64,000 bases of DNA from Bacteroidia bacterium (GCA_016787705.1 JAEUTP010000020.1:62001-126000); one strand, 5' to 3'. Counted from the first letter of the stretch, positions 35,343 to 45,377 are shown. Numbers and translations: made by a program. Notes: generated by a model from the sequence alone, not told the origin.

Positions 35343-35711
35343 ATGAAATTAAACACAAATACATACTGTTATTACAGCGATTTACCATCGCCAATGGCTT
35401 ATGCGCAAGCAGAAGAATCTGAGCCGGAAACAAATTTATCCGAAACTGATATTAACCGCATCATTGAAATGGCCTGGGAAGATCGCACAACCTTTGATGC
35501 TATTAAATTTCAATTTGGTTTAAGCGAAAGCCATGTAAAAAATTTAATGAAAAATAAGCTGAAATTTAGCAGCTATAAATTGTGGCGCAAACGTGTAGAA
35601 GCCTGTAAAACAAAACATGCAAAAACACGCCTAAAAAACATCAAACGCTTTAAATGCAGCTTACAACGTAATATTACTTCCAATAAAATTTCTAAACGAC
35701 GTATACAATGA
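35343..35711 (+). CDS. TIGR03643 family protein (DUF2805)
   Basis: A 122-aa protein. Residues 33-95 (INRIIEMAWEDRTTFDAI, GLSESHVKNLMKNKLK, SYKLWRKRV) are the TIGR03643 domain, a short helix-turn-helix-like module commonly encoded next to photolyases. The tail is strongly basic. It could bind nucleic acid, but no function is known. Starts 3 bp after the SRPBCC gene and overlaps the next gene by 4 bp. Confidence 0.85.
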   Translation: MKLNTNTYCYYSDLPSPMAYAQAEESEPETNLSETDINRIIEMAWEDRTTFDAIKFQFGLSESHVKNLMKNKLKFSSYKLWRKRVEACKTKHAKTRLKNIKRFKCSLQRNITSNKISKRRIQ

Positions 35712-36397
35712 GCAACACATATTTATTTGCAGGTGCATCAAGTGCAATGGCTATAGAAACTGCAAGGCTATTACAAGCTAATGGGAACAAAGTAGTTGGT
35801 ATTTCAACCAAAGATAAAGCATATGCGTATGATTTATTTTATAAAGTAGAAAATTATGAGTCTGCTAATTTACCCGCAATTGCAGATGGTATTAGCGGGC
35901 TTGTATATTTTCCCGGCACCATTAATTTAAAGCCTTTTCATCGCCTTACATCTGACGAATTTAAGTCTGATTTTGAAATAAATACTTTGGGTGCAGTAAA
36001 CTGTATTCAAGTGTATTTACCAAATTTAAAAAAAAGCAACAATGCATCTATTGTACTTTTGAGTTCGGTAGCGGCACAAACAGGCATGCCTTTTCACACA
36101 TCCATTAGCATGGCTAAAGCAGCTATTGAAGCATTAACCAGATCTTTGGCTGCTGAATTGGCACCAGCCATAAGAGTAAATTGTGTAGCTCCATCACTAA
36201 CCGGTACACCACTTGCCGAACGCTTTACAAATACTGCCGAAAAATTAGAGGCTTCTGAAAAACGCAATCCGTTAAAAAAAGTAGGAAGTCCTAAAGAACC
36301 GGCAAACGCAATAGCATTCTTATTAACACAACAATCATCATGGATAACCGGGCAAATTATTGCGGTAGACGGGGGAATGGGAACATTAAAATTATAA
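35708..36397 (+). CDS. Short-chain dehydrogenase/reductase
   Basis: A 229-aa SDR. The cofactor loop reads FAGASSAMAIETARLL, a variant of TGxxxGxG in which Gly is partly replaced. The catalytic residues are present: Ser in LLSSVAAQTGMP, and a Lys in SMAKAAIEALTRSLA. The usual Tyr before the Lys is not seen in its place (HTSISMAKAA), so catalysis may differ or be lost. AVDGGMGTL closes the fold. Cytoplasmic. Third gene of the photolyase operon. Confidence 0.85.
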   Translation: MSNTYLFAGASSAMAIETARLLQANGNKVVGISTKDKAYAYDLFYKVENYESANLPAIADGISGLVYFPGTINLKPFHRLTSDEFKSDFEINTLGAVNCIQVYLPNLKKSNNASIVLLSSVAAQTGMPFHTSISMAKAAIEALTRSLAAELAPAIRVNCVAPSLTGTPLAERFTNTAEKLEASEKRNPLKKVGSPKEPANAIAFLLTQQSSWITGQIIAVDGGMGTLKL

Positions 36398-36400
36398 CGA

Positions 36401-37036
36401 ATGAAAAAACAGTTTTTATTAGAAGACATTTTAAATTTTGAACAACGCTATAGGGCAGCATTTATTAACGCATTAGGCGGTTTTAAAAGTCTAGGATTGG
36501 TTGGCACAATTAGTGAAAGTAATCAAACTAATTTGGCGGTATTTAATTCTTTTTTTCATTTAGGGGCCAGTCCACCATTATTTGGTTTTATTATCAGGCC
36601 CGATTCTGTTGACAGACATACCTTACAAAACATTATGCAAACAAATGAATTTACGGTAAATCATGTTTCTGAAAATTTTTATAAAGCCGCACACCAAACA
36701 TCGGCACGTTATGCCGCCAATGTAAGTGAGTTTAACGCAACAGGCTTAACAGTTGAATACAAACAAAATTTTAAAGCACCTTTTGTAAAAGAAAGTAACG
36801 TTCAAATCGGTGCTGAATTGGTTAAAAAAATAGAGGTAGCAGAAAACGGGACTATCTTAATTATTGCAAAAATAAAATTGGTAGATCTACCTGAAGATTG
36901 TATATGTAACGATGGGTTTATTGATCTTGAGAAAGCAGGCAGCATAACCTGCAATGGCTTAGATAGTTATCATACAACACAAAAAATAGCCCGATTATCC
37001 TACGCAAAACCAAATATGGAAGTGAAAGAATTATAG
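36401..37036 (+). CDS. Flavin reductase-like FMN-binding protein
   Basis: A 211-aa flavoredoxin/flavin-reductase-like split-barrel protein. It has ALGGFKSLGLVGTISESNQTN and PPLFGFIIRP near the N-terminus and FTVNHVSENFYKAAHQTSARY as FMN-site landmarks. In a photolyase operon it may supply reduced flavin for the enzymes' FAD, which is inference. Starts 3 bp after the SDR gene. Confidence 0.85.
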   Translation: MKKQFLLEDILNFEQRYRAAFINALGGFKSLGLVGTISESNQTNLAVFNSFFHLGASPPLFGFIIRPDSVDRHTLQNIMQTNEFTVNHVSENFYKAAHQTSARYAANVSEFNATGLTVEYKQNFKAPFVKESNVQIGAELVKKIEVAENGTILIIAKIKLVDLPEDCICNDGFIDLEKAGSITCNGLDSYHTTQKIARLSYAKPNMEVKEL

Positions 37037-37041
37037 GCTAA

Positions 37042-38532
37042 ATGAAGAGACAAAAAATAAACATAGTTTGGTTTAAACGTGACTTAAGATTTACCGACCA
37101 CGAACCGTTATACCTTGCTCAAAACAGCAAATTACCAATACTGCTTGTTTATTTTTTTGAACCTGCTCTTATGTCTTACGCTGACAGTGATGTAAGACAT
37201 TGGCGTTTTGTTTACGAATCGTTGAAAGACATGCAGGAAAAATTAGATACCATTCATTCAAAGATTTTTATTTTTCATAACGAAGTGCTGCCGGTTCTAA
37301 ACTCATTGTTGGAGTATTATCTCGTAGAAACATTATTTTCGCACCAGGAAGTAGGCAATAAAAAAAGTTTTGACAGGGATATTGCAGTTAAAGAATTTTG
37401 CAAAATTAATTCAATCACCTGGAAAGAATCTCCACTAAATGGAGTGATACGTAAATTGAAAAGCAGGGCTAATTGGGAACAACGTTGGCAAGAAACGATG
37501 AGCGCTATGCCTAAATTAGTTAGCGAAAACAACTGGAATATTGCAAGCCTTGACAAAGAGATTTATAAAAAATTAAAAGGTCCTAAACTATCCACGGAAA
37601 TTACAACCCGCAATAAAAATTTCCAGCCAGGTGGCGAATCTTTCGCCTGGAAATACATGAACAGCTTTATAAAGGAGCGATACGTAAATTATAGCAATCA
37701 CATCTCTAAACCATTATTAAGTCGAAAAGGTTGTAGCCGTTTGTCTCCTTATTTAGCTTATGGAAATATTAGTATGCGTATGGTTTATTTATACACCCAA
37801 CAGCATTACGATTCAGCATATAATAAAAGAGCACTTTCAAATTTTAAATCGCGATTACTTTGGCATTGCCACTTTATGCAAAAATTCGAAGATGAATGTA
37901 GAATGGAATTTGAAAACGTTAACCGCGCTTACGATGCATTGCTAAAACCAAAAAATGAATTTTATATTAAAGCGTGGCAGAAAGGTAAAACAGGTGTTCC
38001 ATTAGTTGATGCTTGTATGCGCTGCGTTGTAACTACAGGTTTTATAAACTTCAGGATGCGCGCAATGGTGGTTTCTTTTTTTGTTTTTAATTTATGGCAA
38101 GATTGGAGAGAGCTACATTTTTTAGCAAAGCAATTTTTAGATTATGAACCCGGTATACATTACCCGCAATTACAGATGCAAAGCGGGGTAACGGGCATTA
38201 ATACCATTCGCATTTATAACCCAATTAAAAACTCGCAGGATCACGACCCCGAAGGCTTGTTTATTAAACAATGGTTGCCAGAGTTAAAAAATATTCCCTC
38301 CGATTTAATTCATGAGCCATGGAAACTTTCTTTAATAGAGCAGCAATTATACAAATGTGAAATTGGCAAAGACTACCCCGCTCCAATTGTAGATATTGAA
38401 GAAAGCAGAAAAAAAGCAAGCGATATTGTATGGCAATATCGAAAAACCGATGATGTAAAAGTGGAAGGAGAACGAATTTTAAAAACACATGTCAATAATC
38501 CTAAATCACATTTAACTCAAAAAACAAAATGA
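37042..38532 (+). CDS. Cryptochrome/photolyase family protein (class I-like)
   Basis: A 496-aa flavoprotein. The N-terminal antenna domain begins [19 protein letters not shown]. The C-terminal FAD domain includes [49 protein letters not shown] and [13 protein letters not shown]. The segment [20 protein letters not shown] belongs to a bacterial subgroup distinct from classical CPD photolyase. Predicted to repair UV photoproducts, or to sense blue light. The downstream tspO gene overlaps by 4 bp. Confidence 0.88.
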   Translation: MKRQKINIVWFKRDLRFTDHEPLYLAQNSKLPILLVYFFEPALMSYADSDVRHWRFVYESLKDMQEKLDTIHSKIFIFHNEVLPVLNSLLEYYLVETLFSHQEVGNKKSFDRDIAVKEFCKINSITWKESPLNGVIRKLKSRANWEQRWQETMSAMPKLVSENNWNIASLDKEIYKKLKGPKLSTEITTRNKNFQPGGESFAWKYMNSFIKERYVNYSNHISKPLLSRKGCSRLSPYLAYGNISMRMVYLYTQQHYDSAYNKRALSNFKSRLLWHCHFMQKFEDECRMEFENVNRAYDALLKPKNEFYIKAWQKGKTGVPLVDACMRCVVTTGFINFRMRAMVVSFFVFNLWQDWRELHFLAKQFLDYEPGIHYPQLQMQSGVTGINTIRIYNPIKNSQDHDPEGLFIKQWLPELKNIPSDLIHEPWKLSLIEQQLYKCEIGKDYPAPIVDIEESRKKASDIVWQYRKTDDVKVEGERILKTHVNNPKSHLTQKTK

Positions 38533-38996
38533 GCCCATATTTAAAATTAATCCTTTGCTTATTGCTTACACTATCTGTTGGCGCTTTTGCAGGTATTGCC
38601 ACTGCAACAAGCATTAACAATTGGTATATTACACTTAATAAACCTGCTTTTAATCCACCAAATTATTTATTTGGCCCGGTTTGGACAGTATTATATATAC
38701 TCATGGGTATTTCATTTTACATGATCTTGCGATCCGGCTCTGATAAAAATAAAACAAAAGCAATTTTAATATTTTCGATCCAACTCTTTTTAAACTTTTG
38801 CTGGAGTTTTTTATTTTTTAAGTTTCACTTACTGGGCCTTGCACTTATTGAAATAATAACAATTTGGTTATTTATAATATTAATGATCATTCAATTTAAA
38901 AAAGTAAATAAGTTAGCGGCATATTTGCAATTACCCTATTTAGCATGGGTTTCGTTTGCAGCATTACTAAATGCCGGTATTTGGTGGCTCAATTAA
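38529..38996 (+). CDS. tspO: TspO/MBR family tryptophan-rich sensory protein
   Basis: A 155-aa protein with five helices. [26 protein letters not shown] holds the family WxPP-like loop and the tryptophan-rich segments follow ([28 protein letters not shown]). TspO binds porphyrins and is tied to light and oxygen responses in photosynthetic bacteria. Starts in a 4-bp overlap with the photolyase gene. A link to photosensitising porphyrins fits the operon. Confidence 0.93.
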   Translation: MSPYLKLILCLLLTLSVGAFAGIATATSINNWYITLNKPAFNPPNYLFGPVWTVLYILMGISFYMILRSGSDKNKTKAILIFSIQLFLNFCWSFLFFKFHLLGLALIEIITIWLFIILMIIQFKKVNKLAAYLQLPYLAWVSFAALLNAGIWWLN

Positions 38997-39134
38997 ATGA
39001 AAGGTGTAAAAAAGCAAAATCTACCTTCAAAAGTATGTTTGGTTTGCAATAAACCATTTACTTGGCGTAAAAAGTGGGAAAAGAATTGGAATGAAGTAAA
39101 GTATTGTAGTGACAGATGTAAAAAGAAAAAGTAA
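38997..39134 (+). CDS. DUF2256 small zinc-finger-like protein
   Basis: A 45-aa gene that fills the gap between tspO and the next photolyase. It starts at the base after the tspO stop and ends one base before the next ATG. It reads [20 protein letters not shown], then [11 protein letters not shown], then [12 protein letters not shown]. The CxxC...CSDRC pattern with the RKKW core is DUF2256, a small family found next to photolyases and FeS-type cryptochromes. A four-Cys zinc ribbon is likely. Confidence 0.9.
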   Translation: MKGVKKQNLPSKVCLVCNKPFTWRKKWEKNWNEVKYCSDRCKKKK

Positions 39135-40676
39135 ATGTTAAGTAAAAAAACGTTACGCTTAATACTCGGCGATCAATTAAACATAAATCATTCCTGGTTT
39201 AAAACTGTTGATGATAATATTACCTATCTTATTATGGAAATAAGGACGGAAACCGATTATGCTAAACATCACGTACAAAAAACAGTTGGTTTTTTTGCTG
39301 CCATGCGCTCATTTGCAAGTGAATTGGAAAGAAAGAAACACAAAGTAATTTATATTAAACTTGATGATAAATCAAATTTACAATCTTTTGATAAAAATAT
39401 TTCTGATTTAATTTTCAAAGAAAAATACAACGAGTTCCATTATCAATATCCTGATGAATATCGCGTTGATGTTTTATTAAAAGAATTTTGCAAAACACTT
39501 AAAATTGATAGTAAGGTTTTTGACACTGAACATTTTTTAAGTACCCGCACTGAATTGGGTGATTTTTTTACAGGTAAAAAAAGCTATCTAATGGAAAACT
39601 TTTATAGATACATGCGTAAAAAACATAACATTTTGATGGATGGTAACCTGCCTGTTACCGGCCAATGGAACTACGATAAAGATAACCGCAAAAAATTACC
39701 ATCCAAACATACGTGCACTCCTCCACTGGTATTTGATAATGATGTAAGGGATATTGTAGAAACAATTCAAAAAACAAATATTAATACAATTGGTAATATA
39801 AATGCAAAACAATTTGTTTGGCCGGTAAACAGAAAGCAATCTTTACAATTATTAGATTTTTTTGCAGAAGAATGTTTGCCTTTGTTTGGAACTTATGAGG
39901 ATGCGATGTCGCCCAATGAATGGTCGCTTTATCACTCACGTTTATCATTTTCGATGAACGTAAAATTAATTACTCCCATTGAAGTAATAAACCGTTCTAT
40001 TAAAGAGTGGCAAAACCGACCCAACGAAATTGAGTTTAACCAGCTAGAAGGTTTTGTACGTCAGGTAATTGGTTGGCGCGAATATATGCGCGGCATCTAT
40101 TGGCTAAAAATGCCCGGCTTTGCCAAGATGAACTATTTCAATCATAAAGAAAAATTACCAAAATGGTATTGGGATGGTGATACAAAAATGAAATGCCTTA
40201 GTCATTCTATAAAACAATCTTTAAACTATGCGTATGCTCATCACATTCAGCGCTTAATGGTTACAGGTAATTTTGCTTTACTTGCAGGGGTAGATCCTGA
40301 CGAAACAGATGCCTGGTATTTGGGTATCTATATTGATGCTTTGGATTGGGTTGAAATTACCAATACAAGAGGGATGAGTCAGTTTGCAGATGGCGGCATT
40401 ATTGGTACCAAACCCTATGTAAGCTCAGCCGGTTATATTGACAAAATGAGCCATTACTGTGGCACCTGCTTTTACAAGAAAGATATAAAAACCGGTAAAG
40501 GTGCTTGTCCATTTAACAGTCTATATTGGAATTTTTATGATCGCCATGAAAAACTATTAGCAAAAAATCCAAGAATAGGAATGATGTACAATGTATGGCA
40601 TAAGATGTCTCCAAAATCAAAAGCAGATTTGTTAGAGCAAGCAGATTATTATTTGAAAAATATAGACAAACTATAA
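39135..40676 (+). CDS. FeS-BCP type cryptochrome/photolyase (PhrB-like)
   Basis: A 513-aa protein. The N-terminus (LRLILGDQLNINHSWF) and the FAD domain (VRQVIGWREYMRGIYW) are typical of the FeS-BCP/CryPro group. Four cysteines for the [4Fe-4S] cluster can be placed: about 353 (MKCLSHS), 441 and 444 (YCGTCFY) and 457 (GACPFN), close to the positions known in Agrobacterium PhrB. That group repairs (6-4) photoproducts and uses a lumazine antenna. Starts directly after the DUF2256 gene. Confidence 0.94.
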   Translation: MLSKKTLRLILGDQLNINHSWFKTVDDNITYLIMEIRTETDYAKHHVQKTVGFFAAMRSFASELERKKHKVIYIKLDDKSNLQSFDKNISDLIFKEKYNEFHYQYPDEYRVDVLLKEFCKTLKIDSKVFDTEHFLSTRTELGDFFTGKKSYLMENFYRYMRKKHNILMDGNLPVTGQWNYDKDNRKKLPSKHTCTPPLVFDNDVRDIVETIQKTNINTIGNINAKQFVWPVNRKQSLQLLDFFAEECLPLFGTYEDAMSPNEWSLYHSRLSFSMNVKLITPIEVINRSIKEWQNRPNEIEFNQLEGFVRQVIGWREYMRGIYWLKMPGFAKMNYFNHKEKLPKWYWDGDTKMKCLSHSIKQSLNYAYAHHIQRLMVTGNFALLAGVDPDETDAWYLGIYIDALDWVEITNTRGMSQFADGGIIGTKPYVSSAGYIDKMSHYCGTCFYKKDIKTGKGACPFNSLYWNFYDRHEKLLAKNPRIGMMYNVWHKMSPKSKADLLEQADYYLKNIDKL

Positions 40677-41993
40677 ATGAAAAAATCGATTGTTTGGTTT
40701 AAAACAGATTTGCGATTACACGACAATGAAACTTTAATGCAAGCCATTAAGCACAGTAATGAAGTGCTACCAGTTTATTGCCTGGATGATAAGCATTATG
40801 AACTAACACCATTTGGATTTAAAAAAACAGGGAATTTCAGAGCAAAATTTTTACTAGAGGCGCTTGCCGACCTGGATAAGCAATTGAGGAAAATAGGTTC
40901 GGGGCTTTTGATCTTAAGAGGTGATCCGGTAGAAGAGCTATTCAAATTGGCAAAAACATACGGCGCTACCAAAGTATATTCAAAAAAGGAAGTGGCTTAT
41001 GAAGAAAACAATATGCTGGCAAACGTTGAAAAAAAATTATGGACGATCCATTGCTCACTTGAAACATATAGTACAAGTACGTTGTATCACGCAGTGGATC
41101 TACCTTTTTCTATAAAAGATATTCCAGATGTATTTACAACATTCAGAAACAAAACTGAGAAAGAATCAACTATAAGATCGATTGTTGATGCGCCTGTAAA
41201 TATTTCATCTCCTGTTATTGAGCCGCTTTGTTTGCCAACGCCGGAAGACCTGGGGTTAACAACTCCCAATCATGATAAACGAAAGGCTCTTGATTTTAAA
41301 GGTGGAGAGACCGAGGGCTACGCAAGATTGGATTATTACTTTTCACAAACCCAACTTATTTCTAACTACAAAGAAACACGAAATAGTTTAATAGGTGGCG
41401 ATTACTCTACTAAATTCTCACCCTGGCTCGCTCTTGGTTGCTTATCACCAAGAGAAATTTACTATGAATTAAAAAAGTATGAAGCTAAGTTTGGAGCCAA
41501 CAAATCTACTTATTGGCTAGTGTTTGAGTTATTATGGCGTGATTATTTCCGATTTATGATGAAAAAATACAGACACAAATTTTTTCTTCAAGCGGGTATA
41601 AAAAATGAGAGTGTTACAATTCACAAACATAATGAAGAGGCTATTAATAATTGGATAAATGGCAATACCGGCAACGATTTTATTGATGCCAATATGATAG
41701 AGCTAAAGCTTACCGGGTTTATGAGCAATCGGGGGCGCCAAAATGTAGCAAGCTATTTTGTAAATGATTTGAAACTAGACTGGCGTTATGGCGCAGCTTA
41801 TTTTGAGCAGCAGCTTATTGATTATGATGTGTGCAGCAATTGGGGTAACTGGGCTTATATGGCGGGCGTTGGTAACGATCCGCGTGGCAAGAGGCATTTC
41901 AATATAGAAAAGCAGTCAGCCGAGTACGATCGCTATAGCATTTATAGGAAATTATGGTTAAGTGAAACTAAACAGGTAAATAATAAGCATTAA
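40677..41993 (+). CDS. DASH-type cryptochrome
   Basis: A 438-aa protein. It begins SIVWFKTDLRLHDNETL. Blocks HYELTPFGFKKTGNFRAKFLLEALADLD, KEVAYEEN, TKFSPWLALGCLSPREIY and TGFMSNRGRQNVASYFVNDL are the CRY-DASH pattern. DASH proteins repair CPDs in single-stranded or looped DNA and carry FAD with an MTHF antenna. Last gene of the operon; its end overlaps the convergent TonB receptor gene by 4 bp. Confidence 0.95.
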   Translation: MKKSIVWFKTDLRLHDNETLMQAIKHSNEVLPVYCLDDKHYELTPFGFKKTGNFRAKFLLEALADLDKQLRKIGSGLLILRGDPVEELFKLAKTYGATKVYSKKEVAYEENNMLANVEKKLWTIHCSLETYSTSTLYHAVDLPFSIKDIPDVFTTFRNKTEKESTIRSIVDAPVNISSPVIEPLCLPTPEDLGLTTPNHDKRKALDFKGGETEGYARLDYYFSQTQLISNYKETRNSLIGGDYSTKFSPWLALGCLSPREIYYELKKYEAKFGANKSTYWLVFELLWRDYFRFMMKKYRHKFFLQAGIKNESVTIHKHNEEAINNWINGNTGNDFIDANMIELKLTGFMSNRGRQNVASYFVNDLKLDWRYGAAYFEQQLIDYDVCSNWGNWAYMAGVGNDPRGKRHFNIEKQSAEYDRYSIYRKLWLSETKQVNNKH

Positions 41994-44428
41994 AACTCAA
42001 ATGTAAATCCAATAGAAGGTGTAACTGTTTTACTCTCATTTTTTAAAATTACCGGTATTCCATTTGAACCATCCGTTTTCAAAGGCTTTCCATCGGTTGT
42101 TTCAAAGCCGGAATTATCTGCAGTACGCTTAAAAGTATAGTATGGTGCGCCGTATTGTACAGACATTAATACATTCTGAAAATCAATAAATAAATTTAAA
42201 CTTGTTTTTCTAAAATTAATTTTCTTGTCTAATCTAAAATCCAACTGACTAAAATTTTTCAAACGCTGACTATTTATATTGTTATAGTCTAAAACTCCGG
42301 TTCCCAATAACGCATAGTTTTGCTGAGATAGATTTAAATCAAACGGCGTGTATGGATTGCCCCCGGCAAACCTGTATTTTAATCCTAGCTGCCAGTTCTT
42401 TCCGAATTTATAACCTAAAGTTGTAGAAATTAAATGCTGATTATCCCACGATGATGCAATAAGTTTATTGTCAATTCCTGAATACTGGCTTCTTACATAG
42501 GTATAACTAAACACATAAAATATTTTTTTCACAAGCTTTTGCTGCACAAAAAATTCAAAACCATAGGTTTCGCCATTTCCTGTACTTTGAATGGCTTCAC
42601 TACCTATTGAGCCAAAATCGGTACCCTGATTGGCTAAAGATGTACCGTTTGTTTTTGATACAGGATAATTGCTGTATTGTTTATAAAAACCTTCTAAAGT
42701 AAAACGCAAGGCTTCATTAGGCAAATACTGAGTTCCTAATACGTAATGATTAGATCGTATGTATTTCATAGACTTGTTAACGAATTCGCCATTTACATTC
42801 TTATATCCTAAACTTGTGTATGTTGGAATTTTATAATAGGTTCCAACAGATCCAGTAATGTCAAACTTTTTGGCAAGGTGGTATGACATTGATAATCTTG
42901 GTGAAAGGGTATTTAAAGGATTATTTCCATCATTCATAAATGAGTTCATATCTGTTCTTAAACCGAGTGAAATCAATAGTTTTTCATTAAATACATTTTT
43001 TGCCACTTGACCAAAAGCACCGTATTTAAAAAACTCCATGTCACTTTTAAAATTTACAATTAAGCCCGGAAATATTACATTACCAATACTATCATAAATT
43101 GCACTTGATAATTTATTAAATAGTTTGGTGTTATACTTCACATACTGTCCAACAACCCCGTAAGAAATTTTCCATCCGTTAGTGTATTTGTTAACATCCA
43201 TTCTAAATTTATTTTCAATTTCTTGCGAACGTAATTTGAAATTTCTTTTTGTCTCGTCATTGTATTGTGCATCCTCAAACCTATCGAGTTGATTGTTGAA
43301 CATATTTCGGCTAATAGCAAAATTGATGTATCCTTTTTTAATTAAATGCCTTAATGTAAAACCTGTTGTGTAATTCCATTGATTTATGATTGGTAACGAT
43401 CGTCTAAAATATTCGTTTTCAGGGCTAGCATTTTTTGTTTCGCCAAACGAAAAATTATCTATTGCTCCAACGCCAATGGCAGTAAGTGTTGTTTTATCAT
43501 TAAACTTATGTGTTACTTTATACTGAAAATCGTAAAAATTTGGACGAATGGGCAAATCAATTAATTTAAACAGATAATCTAAATAAGATTTCCTACCTGA
43601 AATTAAATAGTCTGTTTTTTTACCAAGTGGCCCTTCTAAGGTTGCTACAGCTTCTGTAAAACTTAACCTTACATTACCCGATAATTTTTCAGGATTTCCC
43701 TGACGCTGTTTAATTACGAAAGTAGAAGCTAAAGCGTTATCGTATTTGGCATCAAAGGCAGATGAACTTAACTTCACATCTTCAATAAACGACACATTTA
43801 AAATGCCCTGCGCACCGCCGGAGCTGCCTTGTGTTTGAAAATGATTTAATACCGGAATTTCAATACCATCAACATAATACACATTTTCGTTTGGCGCACC
43901 TCCCCTGATAATAATATCATTTCTTGCTGCCCCACCTCCTGAACCACCAACACCAGGCAGGGTTTGCACCACTCTTGATACATCAAAACTTCCACCGGGA
44001 TTACTTTTTATTTCTTCAGTAGTAAGTTGTTGTACCGACAAAGGCGTAATCATATCCGTTGCCACTGCTGATTTTCCCTTATCAAAAGTTACAGTTACCT
44101 CACTAAGTTCCGACGAAACGGATTCTAGTTCAAAGTTCACTGTTTGAGCGTTTCCGGAGGTAACCGCGATATTATATTTTATTAATGTTGTATAGCCTAA
44201 AAAGGATGCTTGTAAATTATAAGTTCCTACGGGTACATTCAATTTAAAATTTCCATCAATATCAGTTGTGGTTCCATTGGTGGTTCCATCTAAGGATATT
44301 ATTGCGCCAATAATTGTTTCCTGTGTATTTTTATCTTTTACGTTTCCGCGAATTATACCGGTGATCTGAGCAAATCCTGTGACACTTATGAAAATAAATA
44401 GTAAAAATAAATAAATGTTGTTTTTCAT
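41990..44428 (-). CDS. TonB-dependent receptor with carboxypeptidase-regulatory domain
   Basis: An 812-aa outer-membrane receptor. A signal peptide ends VTGFAQ. A CarboxypepD_reg-like domain (about 25-110, IRGNVKDKNTQETIIGAIIS) is followed by a plug (about 125-230, PGVGGSGGGAARNDIIIRGG, VYYVDGIEIP) and the barrel. It has no SusD partner, so it is a stand-alone receptor rather than a polysaccharide-utilisation complex. Its promoter overlaps an inverted repeat shared with a divergent MarR-like gene, which probably controls it. Substrate unknown. Confidence 0.92.
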   Translation of the reverse strand: MKNNIYLFLLFIFISVTGFAQITGIIRGNVKDKNTQETIIGAIISLDGTTNGTTTDIDGNFKLNVPVGTYNLQASFLGYTTLIKYNIAVTSGNAQTVNFELESVSSELSEVTVTFDKGKSAVATDMITPLSVQQLTTEEIKSNPGGSFDVSRVVQTLPGVGGSGGGAARNDIIIRGGAPNENVYYVDGIEIPVLNHFQTQGSSGGAQGILNVSFIEDVKLSSSAFDAKYDNALASTFVIKQRQGNPEKLSGNVRLSFTEAVATLEGPLGKKTDYLISGRKSYLDYLFKLIDLPIRPNFYDFQYKVTHKFNDKTTLTAIGVGAIDNFSFGETKNASPENEYFRRSLPIINQWNYTTGFTLRHLIKKGYINFAISRNMFNNQLDRFEDAQYNDETKRNFKLRSQEIENKFRMDVNKYTNGWKISYGVVGQYVKYNTKLFNKLSSAIYDSIGNVIFPGLIVNFKSDMEFFKYGAFGQVAKNVFNEKLLISLGLRTDMNSFMNDGNNPLNTLSPRLSMSYHLAKKFDITGSVGTYYKIPTYTSLGYKNVNGEFVNKSMKYIRSNHYVLGTQYLPNEALRFTLEGFYKQYSNYPVSKTNGTSLANQGTDFGSIGSEAIQSTGNGETYGFEFFVQQKLVKKIFYVFSYTYVRSQYSGIDNKLIASSWDNQHLISTTLGYKFGKNWQLGLKYRFAGGNPYTPFDLNLSQQNYALLGTGVLDYNNINSQRLKNFSQLDFRLDKKINFRKTSLNLFIDFQNVLMSVQYGAPYYTFKRTADNSGFETTDGKPLKTDGSNGIPVILKNESKTVTPSIGFTFEF

Positions 44429-44457
44429 ATTTTAATACGATTTCGTTACATTTTGCG

Positions 44458-44516
44458 CAAATTTAGTACAAAAAAATTCTAAAAAACAAATATTTAGTAT
44501 TAATTTGTACTAAATT
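44458..44516. promoter_or_regulatory. Inverted-repeat operator between TonB receptor and MarR-like genes
   Basis: AATTTAGTACAAA (44460-44472) and TTTGTACTAAATT (44504-44516) are a perfect 13-bp inverted repeat, 31 nt apart. A further half-site, ATTTAGTAT, lies between them near 44492. The left arm overlaps TAAATTTG, the leftward -7 element of the receptor gene, with TTTG (44487-44490) 21 nt upstream as -33. Binding there would block the receptor promoter. Confidence 0.7.
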
Positions 44517-44545
44517 AATTGTTATTTTTGTATATAAATACGTCA

Positions 44546-45220
44546 ATGCAAAGTAAATATCTTTTAATCAAGCAGTTAATAGACAAAGTAGCAGAATATG
44601 AAAACGTAGTGTCTTCGGCAGATGAAATGAATTTAGAAGGTTTTTCAAATTTTATAAATCATGCATCTGATCCAACATATTTTCAAAAAAGAAATTTATC
44701 AGGATCGTTAGAATTAGAGGTTCAGGAAAGAGGTAATAAAAAAGAAACAACGATAGCTATACTCGTTACATTTATTTACAGATATGCTAAACTTTACGCA
44801 AAGAAAGTATTACAACATTCATCTATTTCTACATTGGATGATTTTTCGTACCTGATTTTATTACTCACACATGAAAGTTTATCAAAAACAGAATTGATAC
44901 AGAAAAATGTTCATGAGAAGACAACCGGTATGGAAATTATTAAACGCTTAATAAAACAAAATTTGATTTATCAGTTTAATGACGAAAAAGACAAAAGAAG
45001 TCAGCGTGTTGCTATAACTGAGGAAGGAAAAATTGCCATATTTTCAATTTTGCATAAACTGGAAGATGTATCAACCATTATGACAGGTAATTTAACCGAA
45101 TTAGAAAAAAATAGTTTAAGTACTATTCTTAAAAAATTAGATCATTTTCATTTTGATATTTTTTTAAATGATAAAAATAAAACACTACCTGAGATAATTG
45201 AGAACAAAATTCGTTCATAA
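44546..45220 (+). CDS. MarR-like winged-helix regulator
   Basis: A 224-aa protein from ATG 44546 (the frame extends to a TTG at 44519 that would add nine residues). The N-terminal 85 residues are helical. The winged-helix part (about 105-175) has LDDFSYLILLLTHESLSKTEL, MEIIKRLIKQNLI and KDKRSQRVAITEEGK, the wing motif of MarR proteins. The C-terminal helices complete the dimer fold. Divergent from the TonB receptor with a shared palindrome, so autoregulation plus receptor control is likely. Confidence 0.85.
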   Translation: MQSKYLLIKQLIDKVAEYENVVSSADEMNLEGFSNFINHASDPTYFQKRNLSGSLELEVQERGNKKETTIAILVTFIYRYAKLYAKKVLQHSSISTLDDFSYLILLLTHESLSKTELIQKNVHEKTTGMEIIKRLIKQNLIYQFNDEKDKRSQRVAITEEGKIAIFSILHKLEDVSTIMTGNLTELEKNSLSTILKKLDHFHFDIFLNDKNKTLPEIIENKIRS

Positions 45221-45377
45221 ATGCATTACTTTATTAAACAGTATTCGGTAGCAACATACAAACTCTTGTAAATATTACTAACGATAATTATGTATGTATT
45301 AAACTTATTTTATTAATAGTTTACTATTTTACTTCCAAATTGCTGTAACATCATTTAAATAATTTAATCCATAAAAA

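Noticed and set aside
45221..45377. Possible short ORF after the MarR-like gene
   Set aside because: Only 16 codons from ATG 45221, no family features and no ribosome-binding context.
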